Part shown: positions 43,392 through 51,599 of the stretch, piece after piece
How positions within the stretch are numbered: the first letter of the stretch is position 1
How the letters are laid out: each line of letters opens with the position of its first letter
Program-made: the position numbers and the translations under genes
Notes under the pieces: model-generated
Told to the model about the DNA's origin: nothing
Databases searched by the model: none
What the model saw: the letters and a program-made list of their open reading frames with translations, nothing else
Assembly: GCF_009002475.1 (NCBI RefSeq)
Contig: NZ_AP019860.1
Location: 7,702,501 to 7,766,500, forward strand
Source of the DNA: Candidatus Uabimicrobium amorphum
GTDB taxonomy: Bacteria; Planctomycetota; Uabimicrobiia; Uabimicrobiales; Uabimicrobiaceae
Length of the DNA: 64,000 bases
Direction: 5' to 3'

Positions 43392-43964
43392 ATGTTTATA
43401 GGTTACGCTCGCGTCTCGACTGACGACCAGTCGCTGGATGGACAAATTGATGCTTTGGAAAAAGCAGGTTGTGAAAAAATATTTCAAGAACATGTCAGTG
43501 GTGTAAAAAAAGATCGTAAGGCTTTGAATGAAGCTTTAGAGTATTTACGTCCAGGTGATACTCTTGTTGTTTATCGGCTAGATCGACTGGGAAGATCTGT
43601 TCGGCAGTTAATTGAGTTTGTAAATGAACTTAAAGAAAAGCAGGTACTATTTAAAAGTATAAGTGAAGCTATTGATACAAGTACCCCCACAGGGCAATTT
43701 TTCTTTCACATAACGGCTGCATTCGCAGAACTTGAGCGCAATTTAATTCGGGAACGTACACAAGTAGGTTTAAGAGCTGCTCGTGCAAGAGGTCGTAAAG
43801 GTGGTCGGAAGAAAGTCATCGACAAACAAACTTTCGAAATAGCTCTACAGTTATATGAAGAGAATAAAACACCTGTGACTGAATTTTGTAAGCGTTTAGG
43901 TATAGCCAAAAGAACTTTCTATCGATATCTCGCAGAGCACAAGGCAGCAAAAAGCAGTTCATAA
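43392..43964 (+). CDS. Small serine recombinase (resolvase/invertase)
   Basis: The protein has 190 residues from the ATG at 43392 with AGGTAGG upstream. It has the catalytic serine in GYARVSTDDQS, the arginine motif YRLDRLGRS and FAELERNLIRERT, followed by a helix-turn-helix (TEFCKRLGIAKRTFYRYL). This is the Tn3-resolvase/DNA-invertase size class. No Tn3 transposase is adjacent. It marks the left side of the accessory region. Confidence 0.9.
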   Translation: MFIGYARVSTDDQSLDGQIDALEKAGCEKIFQEHVSGVKKDRKALNEALEYLRPGDTLVVYRLDRLGRSVRQLIEFVNELKEKQVLFKSISEAIDTSTPTGQFFFHITAAFAELERNLIRERTQVGLRAARARGRKGGRKKVIDKQTFEIALQLYEENKTPVTEFCKRLGIAKRTFYRYLAEHKAAKSSS

Positions 43965-43971
43965 ATTGAGC

Positions 43972-43992
43972 TCAGTTTCGATTCGAAACTGA
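43972..43992 (+). terminator. Stem-loop after the recombinase gene
   Basis: TCAGTTTCG (43972-43980) and CGAAACTGA (43984-43992) form a perfect 9-bp stem with a 3-base loop, 8 bases after the recombinase stop. It is not followed by a strong T-run. Confidence 0.5.
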
Positions 43993-44058
43993 CGGATTTA
44001 TCTCCAACATTTTTCGACAGTTCTCCACAGTAGGAATATCTTCTGTGCTATAATTCTA

Positions 44059-45237
44059 TTGACTTTTCGTGAAACTGTATTATTATGCTCTCCTTTAAAT
44101 TTTTTATCACATCTTTTGCACAACAATATCGACCATCACAAGCCCTTTGAAGAGGAAGAACTGCAACTCACAGTAAATCGTGGTAACATTTATCATAATC
44201 TAAACAATGATAATCTACGTAAAGCTGCACAGGTTATCTTTCATGATAAAGTATCTAAAGAGTACTATCAAAAGACAATTGTTGCTGGAAACTATATTGG
44301 TTTTGATTTGGAAAAACACGGGTTTACCAACTTACTTGTACATATCCGTCTACTCGCAGAGTTTTTCCGGTCAGCAATTCATCTTGTAGGGCAAACTACA
44401 CGTCAAAAATCAAATAAAGTCTTTTTTATGGGCGAGGGGCAGGGAAGGACTTCGATTGCTGCAATTGAAATCGCAAAACAGTTACAAATAAAAGAAATTT
44501 ATTTAAATGATCTCCTCACAGAACATGTGGAACATGTACGCGAAAAAGTAGCGCGCTGTTATGGAACACGCAGTCAAATTATTGATGGGGTAAAACTACA
44601 GTTTGTACCAGGCGACTTTACCGAAGTTGCCCAGAATATAGATGTGCAGTTTGATGCTATTTTCGCTATGTGGATGGTAACATCTGAGATTTGTGATTTT
44701 TCGAATGTGGATTCATTAAGAGATGTAAGAAATAATTTGTATCATAGCGTAAAAAAATTGCTCACAAAGCAAGGTGTATTTGTGGAAGAAATCCCTTTTA
44801 GTGAAGGAATTGGTAACTTTTACTATGTAGCACGTCTCAAAACCTACCATATTTTGCATGAGATGGGAATTCTCGAAGGCGAAAATGATCATATGCTACT
44901 CACTGATTTTACAGATATTCAAAGTAGTGGATTCCCCTATCATATTCGTTATATACCATGCAATGGCAAACATCGACAAGAATTGGAATCTGTAGGGCTG
45001 GTGGAAAATGAAAGTACTGTAACATTTGCTCCCAGCGGTATAAAAAACCTTGGGCTATATGAGAAAGAGATAGGCTCATCTGAAAAAATTGTCAATTTAT
45101 TTGCCGGAAACTCAATTGATGACATCATTCCTTATTTGAAGCAGAAGGAACAAGAATGCTTACTTTTTCCAAAAACAACGGATATTGTAGCAGAGAAAAA
45201 AAAGACGATTTTGTGGCGACAGAAGTATCCTATTTAA
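44059..45237 (+). CDS. Putative SAM-dependent methyltransferase
   Basis: The open frame encodes up to 392 residues; the first codon used here is TTG at 44059 and the true start is uncertain, since no ribosome binding site is seen and TATAAT stands at 44049. The centre has KVFFMGEGQGRTSIAAIEIA near residue 120 and IYLNDL, the motif I and acidic residue of class I methyltransferases. MWMVTSEICDF and GVFVEEIPFSEG follow. I do not recognise the substrate. The stop overlaps that of the convergent gene by four bases. Confidence 0.65.
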   Translation: MTFRETVLLCSPLNFLSHLLHNNIDHHKPFEEEELQLTVNRGNIYHNLNNDNLRKAAQVIFHDKVSKEYYQKTIVAGNYIGFDLEKHGFTNLLVHIRLLAEFFRSAIHLVGQTTRQKSNKVFFMGEGQGRTSIAAIEIAKQLQIKEIYLNDLLTEHVEHVREKVARCYGTRSQIIDGVKLQFVPGDFTEVAQNIDVQFDAIFAMWMVTSEICDFSNVDSLRDVRNNLYHSVKKLLTKQGVFVEEIPFSEGIGNFYYVARLKTYHILHEMGILEGENDHMLLTDFTDIQSSGFPYHIRYIPCNGKHRQELESVGLVENESTVTFAPSGIKNLGLYEKEIGSSEKIVNLFAGNSIDDIIPYLKQKEQECLLFPKTTDIVAEKKKTILWRQKYPI

Positions 45238-45956
45238 TCATTCCATAAGTGCCAGAAAATAGAGCGCCAGGTGTTAGCTTTGGACGAATTGCGGTGGAAG
45301 TTACCATCAAGAGTGTTTGGTGAAAATGACATGATAGAATTACCTACAATTACTACGTTTTCATCTATATCAAGATTCTTTATCAACTTGATCTTTGTGT
45401 ATTTGTTTTTGTAATTTTTTTTGTAAGATTCATCCTCTAAATTTTTTGGGCATATTACATGAGCTGTAATTTCATATTTGGTTCTCAAATTAACATATTT
45501 ATCAACAAAGTCTTTTCCTAGTTTGCTATTGACCAAATTATTTTCAAAGGCAATGAAGTGTAGCTGCGTTTTACGCGCTTCTTGTAAAAGCTCCATATAT
45601 ACTTGTTTAATCGCATCCCAACCTGAGAACTGAAAGAATCTTTTATTGTCCTGGTTTTGTAGCGATGGCCACACAAAATTTTTAATATCTTTTACCAGTT
45701 GCTGCTGTTTCTCTATACCTGCTTGCATTTGCAGGATAGTTTTCGCAAAAAACATTTGTGGATTGTTTTTTTGAGAAATAAGCTGGTGATCACTCAGTTC
45801 CTTTATGGCATCTTGGACTTCTTGTGAAGACATATTTGAAAGAACTTGAATTTTTTCTTCGGGCAATTCTCCATGCTGTAGAACAAACAAATAAACTTCA
45901 AGTGCTGTTTCGCTAATCCCTATGATTTCAGCTAACTCCTTGGGGGTGTTTTTCAT
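45234..45956 (-). CDS. TrmB-like helix-turn-helix protein
   Basis: This 240-residue protein starts with a winged helix (LAEIIGISETALEVYLFVLQHGELPEEKI, then MSSQEVQDAIKELSDHQLI). A region that matches the sensor/phospholipase-D-like part of TrmB-family regulators follows (FQFSGWDAIKQVYMELLQEA, VVIVGNSIMSFSPN). There is no clear ribosome binding site. The start overlaps the HD-domain gene by 29 bases. Its target is unknown. Confidence 0.72.
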   Translation of the reverse strand: MKNTPKELAEIIGISETALEVYLFVLQHGELPEEKIQVLSNMSSQEVQDAIKELSDHQLISQKNNPQMFFAKTILQMQAGIEKQQQLVKDIKNFVWPSLQNQDNKRFFQFSGWDAIKQVYMELLQEARKTQLHFIAFENNLVNSKLGKDFVDKYVNLRTKYEITAHVICPKNLEDESYKKNYKNKYTKIKLIKNLDIDENVVIVGNSIMSFSPNTLDGNFHRNSSKANTWRSIFWHLWND

Positions 45957-46500
45957 TTTGAGGTATTAAAATATAATTTTTTATGTGTTTTATTTCTCGT
46001 TCCAGTTGGCGAAAAATAATCATGAAAGGCTTTTTACAAGGTGCAAAGTGCATCGCTTTTCTAAATACAGGGAAAAGGTAATACTCTGTTTCCTCGATAT
46101 ATTCTACTTGTTTTTGAAAATCAAAAACTTCAATCGTCATTAAGTTATGAAGCCGATCTGCCATTTTTATGAGTATAACTTCTGGATAATACATGGCGCA
46201 GCTCTCCAATGAGTATAAATAACTTTTAAATTTACAGTACGATGTGTGCCACATAGGCTCTTTAGAAAGTGTTATTACCATCTGGGTAACCACTTTGCCA
46301 AAATTTTGCTCTATGCACTCTTTGGTAATAGATGTATCTTCCAAGACATCGTGAAGCAGAGCTGCATCTAGTATGTATTGATCTTCTACACCTGCTTCAA
46401 GTAAAATATCATGGACCGCATGCAGATGAGTAACATAAGGCTCTCCTGTTTTGCGGAATTTGCCTGCGAATACTTTTTCAACAAACTTTGTTATTTGCAT
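45928..46500 (-). CDS. HD-domain (RelA/SpoT hydrolase-like) protein
   Basis: The protein has 190 residues from the ATG at 46500; a longer frame from a TTG at 46524 is possible. It has GEPYVTHLHAVHDIL, ALLHDVLEDTSIT and KMADRLHNLMTI, the HD-type metal and nucleotide motifs of the (p)ppGpp hydrolase domain. No synthetase domain follows. It may hydrolyse (p)ppGpp or a related nucleotide, or be a toxin-antitoxin-like small alarmone hydrolase. No ribosome binding site is seen. Confidence 0.82.
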   Translation of the reverse strand: MQITKFVEKVFAGKFRKTGEPYVTHLHAVHDILLEAGVEDQYILDAALLHDVLEDTSITKECIEQNFGKVVTQMVITLSKEPMWHTSYCKFKSYLYSLESCAMYYPEVILIKMADRLHNLMTIEVFDFQKQVEYIEETEYYLFPVFRKAMHFAPCKKPFMIIFRQLEREIKHIKNYILIPQNEKHPQGVS

Positions 46501-46566
46501 AATCAAGAATAACACTTTATACAAAGAACGTTAGCACATTGGGAAGTTATTGTAAAATACGTTTTG

Positions 46567-47403
46567 TTATTGCAAAATTAAATTTAAAACCTTCTCTACA
46601 TCTGAAATAACACTTAAACAACCTCTTTCAACGGTCTGATTCATCTCATCCGCATAGTGTTTAATGTATTTATACGAATTCCCCAAAGATGACTCTACTT
46701 GTGTGCCAACTAATTGAGCAAGAACTTGGGCTGAAAGTTCAGCCACAATCTCTTGGTACGGATCTTGTCCGCGCTTGAGATTCTTAACAACTCTTGAGTG
46801 TGCCGCGTGCGACAATTCATGAAACCATGTCTTTTCAGATGGCGTAGCCAGGCGTATTGTTTCTCTACTTCCTCTTTGTTCATAGGACCCATAGTACAAT
46901 CCCATGAAGTTGACTCCACAAACCGATATGCCCCATTCTTTTGCTTTATCAAACAAAGGTAGTTTTGGTAATTCAATTGGTTCATATTCCAATTTTTCTC
47001 CATCGGTATTTTCCACAGCAAACACAGGAACAGGTATATAACCAACAATAATCTTTTTTTCGATGGTCTCAGTTTCACCAGTGGTTTTATTTACCTTATC
47101 AATTGTTTTCTTAACCATTTTTGGAGAAATAATATAAAAACACTTTGCACCTTTTTTCACTTTGCGTCTAATTTTTTGCCATTGGCGAAAACCACGAGAA
47201 TCGTTTGTATCATTACTTATCATGATGAGCCTGTTTGCTAAAGACCATGATGTAGATGGAATATTTGCGTATGGTGGAAACACTGCTATTGATATAGCTT
47301 TGGGAACATCGCCATTTTTGAATAGGTTTACAATTGTGTTCAATGTCGATTTTACTTTTTGTTGCTGTATTTGCGCGCGAGACATAGCTGATTTTGTGGT
47401 CAT
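46567..47403 (-). CDS. ardC: ArdC-like antirestriction / zinc metallopeptidase protein
   Basis: This 278-residue protein has an N-terminal single-strand DNA-binding-like domain (WSLANRLIM, SRGFRQWQKIRRKVKKGAKC), a middle part with VPVFAVENT, and the zincin motif HELSHAAH near residue 205. These are features of the ArdC family, found on plasmids, conjugative elements and phages, where it protects incoming DNA. AGGAGG precedes the ATG. Context with recombinases and transfer-like genes fits. Confidence 0.85.
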   Translation of the reverse strand: MTTKSAMSRAQIQQQKVKSTLNTIVNLFKNGDVPKAISIAVFPPYANIPSTSWSLANRLIMISNDTNDSRGFRQWQKIRRKVKKGAKCFYIISPKMVKKTIDKVNKTTGETETIEKKIIVGYIPVPVFAVENTDGEKLEYEPIELPKLPLFDKAKEWGISVCGVNFMGLYYGSYEQRGSRETIRLATPSEKTWFHELSHAAHSRVVKNLKRGQDPYQEIVAELSAQVLAQLVGTQVESSLGNSYKYIKHYADEMNQTVERGCLSVISDVEKVLNLILQ

Positions 47404-47441
47404 AATAGCCTCCTAAATGACTGGAGCCAAAGCCCCAAATT

Positions 47442-48281
47442 TTACTGTAGATCTTGCCCTGGATTATTGGAAAACTTACCTACGAAATAGTCATGAGCTT
47501 GCTTGATAGAAGCAATTTGTGCGCTATTTGTGACTTCCTGTTTGTCATCAAAATGAACAACATAAAAGCGTCCTTTTGAGGTTGTTTGTTGCTTCAGATA
47601 AATCGTGGTTTTAAAGTGATACATGTGCAATTCGCGATTTTGTCTTCGTGCTTCTACGCATTTGTAATCAATTACACGTAAATACGACTTTACAATTGGT
47701 AAAGAACTCCCATGGAACACAATCCAGAAAGGCATTTGTTTTACGAGATCCAATCCAAGAAAAGAAATTGATGTTTTACATGTTGGTGGTTTTGTTCCTG
47801 AAGGATCAGGTTGATCGAACTCATCGCGCCACTGTGCAAAAGGACAAACAAAAATCAATTTGCCGTTTTCATCGCGGTTTGCGCAGACCAAATCTCGTGG
47901 CTCTTTACCCGTTTTGAGTCGTATTTGTTCTATTGCTGGAGTATAACCATTCCACGACCAACAGGTTTTTCGACCGGAGAAGTCGCCGTTTGCAAATAAG
48001 CTACGACTGTATTGCCTGCTTAGAAATACTACATTTTCGAGTTTTTCCACTTCTTCCTGGGTAACGGTATTCAAAAAACAACCAGGTGTCGCTCCTTCGA
48101 TCTGACAAGAAGGCTGAAGAAGTTTATATCTGGCAATAACAATATCCTCATCGTAAGAGTTTTCGTTTTGCGAAACGGGAGAGTCAAAAGCCCCTTGTCG
48201 CTTGAGTCTTCTCCAGGTTTCGTTTAGCGTTTCATCTGGCAAACGCTGCTCGCGTAAAGTTTGTAATGTAGCTATTTGCAT
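47442..48281 (-). CDS. Hypothetical ssDNA-binding-like protein of mobile elements
   Basis: This 279-residue protein has AGAGGAAAG before its ATG, which overlaps the end of the next gene by 10 bases. Four Cys in VCANRDENG ... FVCPFAQW ... KPPTCKTSISFLGL and the phrase PFWIVFHGSSLPIVKSYL resemble phage and plasmid proteins with a zinc ribbon thought to bind single-stranded DNA. I cannot name a family. It is probably cotranscribed with the PD-(D/E)XK-like protein. Confidence 0.6.
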   Translation of the reverse strand: MQIATLQTLREQRLPDETLNETWRRLKRQGAFDSPVSQNENSYDEDIVIARYKLLQPSCQIEGATPGCFLNTVTQEEVEKLENVVFLSRQYSRSLFANGDFSGRKTCWSWNGYTPAIEQIRLKTGKEPRDLVCANRDENGKLIFVCPFAQWRDEFDQPDPSGTKPPTCKTSISFLGLDLVKQMPFWIVFHGSSLPIVKSYLRVIDYKCVEARRQNRELHMYHFKTTIYLKQQTTSKGRFYVVHFDDKQEVTNSAQIASIKQAHDYFVGKFSNNPGQDLQ

Positions 48282-49225
48282 GAACTTTCCTCTCTTTCTT
48301 CAAGTTCTTCAACATTGAAAGATACATCAGTAAAAAGACGATCTACATCCTTGCAAGCATCGCTATAAGGACAAAGTGAACATCCTGCAATTGCACGTGG
48401 CATTTTCGGATAGTATTCACTTTCGATACCTGAAATTGTGTACGCCACTTCATATTCGAAGTCTATAAGTTGCTGTGTATCAACTTTAATCTCGATTAGA
48501 GGATTTCCTTTGCGTTCCCCCTTTTTATGCTTGCGGTTTTTACGTTGGCATCTTTCTAAATAAGGAAAGTAGTACACGAATACATGTGGCATTCCTTCCA
48601 GTTTTACTTCGTTTGTTAAGTCTGGGTATGTTGGGAAAAGGCTACCGTGCCTAATAGCATGTATGTACATCCGTAGTGAAAAATCATGATCCAAAAACTG
48701 CGTATTTGGTGCTTGCTTCGATGAATTGAAAATCAACAGTTGTAGCTCACCATTTACACAACGAATCTGGTCGATCCATCCCACTAGTTGACAATCACCA
48801 ATAGTTGTTTGAAAGTAAACATTGTTGTAAAGTACCTCTACATCGACTTCTTCACGCGAATACTCAAATATCCACGTAGTGATATTGTCCAGTATGCGAT
48901 CAGCTTTTGTGATTGCAGGAATAGCTTCACGTTTTTTCGTTGCAGACTTTTCTTGAACGATTATCGCATTCAATTCGTCAGGATTGATATTGGCTTCGTT
49001 GATTTCGCGCAACCATAAGCTTTTACAAATAGTAGCAATGTGTTCCTTGCTGTAGTCGCAAGGCTTTTTATCTTCACAATGAATTTGATACATTGCTTTG
49101 CTCAAGACTTTTACTCGAAGCGAAGATAAACAGGTATATTTCATTTCGACACCGTCAACTTCTTGTAATTTGTAGCTTCTTGGACATCGAATGTATTGCT
49201 TCAGCTCAGACATGGACAACTGCAT
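48272..49225 (-). CDS. RecB/Cas4-like PD-(D/E)XK fold protein, active site degenerate
   Basis: The protein has 317 residues from the ATG at 49225 with GGAG upstream. The N-terminal RCPRSYKL and C-terminal CSLCPYSDAC would give the four cysteines of the iron-sulfur cluster seen in AddB/Cas4-like nucleases. The nuclease core keeps GWIDQI near residue 150, but the following strand reads LLIFNSSK where active members have VDYKTGK, so the catalytic Asp and Lys are missing. It may bind DNA without cutting. Its partner is the ssDNA-binding-like protein at 47442. Confidence 0.72.
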   Translation of the reverse strand: MQLSMSELKQYIRCPRSYKLQEVDGVEMKYTCLSSLRVKVLSKAMYQIHCEDKKPCDYSKEHIATICKSLWLREINEANINPDELNAIIVQEKSATKKREAIPAITKADRILDNITTWIFEYSREEVDVEVLYNNVYFQTTIGDCQLVGWIDQIRCVNGELQLLIFNSSKQAPNTQFLDHDFSLRMYIHAIRHGSLFPTYPDLTNEVKLEGMPHVFVYYFPYLERCQRKNRKHKKGERKGNPLIEIKVDTQQLIDFEYEVAYTISGIESEYYPKMPRAIAGCSLCPYSDACKDVDRLFTDVSFNVEELEEREESSCK

Positions 49226-49311
49226 ACACACTCCTTTCGTGTTATTAGAAATAGGTTCATAAAAGGATGCATAAGAAAATTTTCACCTTTGTAAAGGCGA
49301 ATTTCTCAAAG

Positions 49312-49527
49312 CTAAGAAGTGTCAGTTTCTTTTAAGGGTTTCAATGGATTTTCACTGCTGAAATTGGCTTTCTCAGATTTGCAATTTGGATTACGGTTGT
49401 AAATTTCGAGTGCAGGTGTTGATTGGGGAAAATGTTTTAGATAGTACAAATACATTTTGTCAAAACAGTGTTCAAAGCAACCACTGTGTGAATGACAGAT
49501 GGGGCAATAATATTGAGTGTTTGACAT
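49312..49527 (-). CDS. Small zinc-finger-like protein
   Basis: The protein has 71 residues from the ATG at 49527; AAGGAG lies six bases further upstream. YYCPICHSHSGCFEHC near the N-terminus has the pattern C-x2-C-x5-C-x3-C and looks like a zinc finger. The rest is polar. Function is unknown; it belongs to the accessory region. Confidence 0.65.
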   Translation of the reverse strand: MSNTQYYCPICHSHSGCFEHCFDKMYLYYLKHFPQSTPALEIYNRNPNCKSEKANFSSENPLKPLKETDTS

Positions 49528-49643
49528 GAGCATCTCCTTGATAAAATTTAATTCACCAGAAAATGCTATAGAAAATTTGTTATGGATCTAGAATACTCTT
49601 AAGTGGCTTCATTTCTCAAAACACCATAACAAAATTCATTTTA

Positions 49644-51260
49644 TTATGTATATAACGGAGAGGTACTAAGATAATGGATTTCTTTTACGAGTCTTTGAAT
49701 CACGCCTGATAAATTATTCTCCTGAATAAATTTCGCGAGGGACAAAAACGATCTTTTGAAAGCCGATAATGTTTCGGACTTAGTATTGTCGCCCCAGCCA
49801 TTTGTCGACTTTGACATAAAAGTAATTTCTTTAACGATAGGTTTTGGCTCTAGTAAGAGGTTTCCTCCTTGTATAGAGTGTTTCGAAAACAAAAATTCTA
49901 GAATTTCTCTCTTCAAATCAATACATGCATTTTTGTAGTTACTAGAGAGCTTTGCGAATGTTTCGAGAAAATCTTGTGTTGTTTTAAAAAGTGCTTCATC
50001 CAGCGCGTTCGACTCCTTGTTGAGTTTTTCGAAAAGTGTAGTTCTTTCCAACTGAAGATTAGTACGCATTTCTTTTGCTTCTTTAGCGTTAAATAACTCG
50101 TCGAGATATCCTTTTTGTACTCTGGCGATTTCTTTTTCTATTTGTGCCAGTCTCATATTGAGTTCTTTTCTCATATATTCATTTTCTTCCACAACCATTT
50201 CGTTCATATCATTTATAACAGCCTTATATCCTTCTAGGGCCTTCGGTTTTATCTGGTATTTCTCAAATTCATTAACGATTAAATTCTCTAAATGATCCTC
50301 ACGAATAGATGAAAAGTCGCAATTTTTATTGTGGCAACGCAGATATACATGTTTTCGTTTACCATTTCTTCCTGTAGGCTTCTCTGGACACAGGTAACGT
50401 TCACATTTGCAGGTAAACATCCGTGAGTATGTTAATTTACCATAACCACCTTTTGCAACCGTTCGACCTTCTCTTCTGTCTTTTACACTTTCAAAAAGTT
50501 GTTTTGAAATTAATGGCTTATGGTTACCTTCAAAGTACAGTTCTTTGCCTGTTGCCCGTCGAGTCCATTTTATTTGTCCGTAGTAAAAAGGATTCGTTAG
50601 AATCCTTTCAACAAGACGTTTGTTGAATTTACCACCATTGGAGTTTTTTGCTCCTTTTAGTCGCATTTTAGCAGCAAGGGAGTTGTAGGTATGAGCCCCA
50701 GAGTCATAAAGTTCGTATATTTCACGCACATACCGTGCATTATGATTGGGATATTTCTTCTTCCAATCTTTATCTTTACCTTTGATTCCTTTACGATAAC
50801 CAAAAGGAGGGTTTGCAGGGTAATATCCATTACGTAATCTTTGCGTCATCTTGGTAGTAACTTCCTCAGAAAGATTTTCAGAGTACCATACTGCCATACT
50901 ACAGAAGATACGAAATTGGAATCTTCCCTGAGCAGAAGATGTATCAAACTCTCCCTCAATTACACGAATATCTTTTCTATCAAAGAAGTTTTCCAGTATG
51001 GCAAAGTCCTTCATGTTCCGTGCACTTCTATCTACCTTATGAAAAACAATTCCTTGGATCTCGTCTTGTTCTAAATGCCTCATCGCCTTTTTAAATTCCT
51101 TACGGTCTGATTTTTTGAACGCACTTTTTTCCTCTACATATATTTCTACAAGGTCAATGTTATGCTGCAATACATATTCCCTAAGTTTTAACTCCTGGGC
51201 AGGAATGGATGTATCATGTTCTTTATTTGATACACGAATATAACCAACATACTTTTTCAT
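49644..51260 (-). CDS. Large serine recombinase
   Basis: The protein has 538 residues from the ATG at 51260. It has the resolvase domain (KYVGYIRVSNKEHDTS with the catalytic Ser, HKVDRSARN), the recombinase domain (NPPFGYRKG, RILTNPFYYGQIKW) and a zinc ribbon (CKCERYLC ... LRCHNKNCDF), then a coiled coil. This is the integrase type of temperate phages and integrative elements. It could integrate or excise the region. There is no clear ribosome binding site. Confidence 0.92.
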   Translation of the reverse strand: MKKYVGYIRVSNKEHDTSIPAQELKLREYVLQHNIDLVEIYVEEKSAFKKSDRKEFKKAMRHLEQDEIQGIVFHKVDRSARNMKDFAILENFFDRKDIRVIEGEFDTSSAQGRFQFRIFCSMAVWYSENLSEEVTTKMTQRLRNGYYPANPPFGYRKGIKGKDKDWKKKYPNHNARYVREIYELYDSGAHTYNSLAAKMRLKGAKNSNGGKFNKRLVERILTNPFYYGQIKWTRRATGKELYFEGNHKPLISKQLFESVKDRREGRTVAKGGYGKLTYSRMFTCKCERYLCPEKPTGRNGKRKHVYLRCHNKNCDFSSIREDHLENLIVNEFEKYQIKPKALEGYKAVINDMNEMVVEENEYMRKELNMRLAQIEKEIARVQKGYLDELFNAKEAKEMRTNLQLERTTLFEKLNKESNALDEALFKTTQDFLETFAKLSSNYKNACIDLKREILEFLFSKHSIQGGNLLLEPKPIVKEITFMSKSTNGWGDNTKSETLSAFKRSFLSLAKFIQENNLSGVIQRLVKEIHYLSTSPLYT

Positions 51261-51389
51261 AAATCTAAAATTAACATATAACAAAATGGGACAACTTCTT
51301 TGCGTAACTATCATTGATCTTTACAGATATTTGAAAGTTAGAAGTTGCCCCACTTCGTAGCGGAAATCCGCAAAAATCAACGATTATAG

Positions 51390-51530
51390 TTACGCATCGT
51401 CATTCTGATCTTTTTTGCTATGATCGTCAAGCTTTTTGATGATTTTAGCAAGTCTCATGAAGAATGAGCGAAATTCTTCATGAGTAAATTTACTGGAACT
51501 ATTTTGGGAGTTGCTTTGAGAATGTATCAT
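51390..51530 (-). CDS. Possible 46-residue small protein
   Basis: An ATG at 51530 opens a frame of 46 codons rich in Ser, Asn and Lys at the ends, with a helical centre (THEEFRSFFMRLAKIIKKLDD). No ribosome binding site is seen, but most neighbours also lack one. It sits between the large serine recombinase and the 528-residue gene, where no other frame is open. Function unknown. Confidence 0.4.
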   Translation of the reverse strand: MIHSQSNSQNSSSKFTHEEFRSFFMRLAKIIKKLDDHSKKDQNDDA

Positions 51531-51599
51531 GGATATTAAATAAACGGATAAATGTTAGTTATGACCTAATTGAGAACATAGAAAAGAAACTGAGTATCT

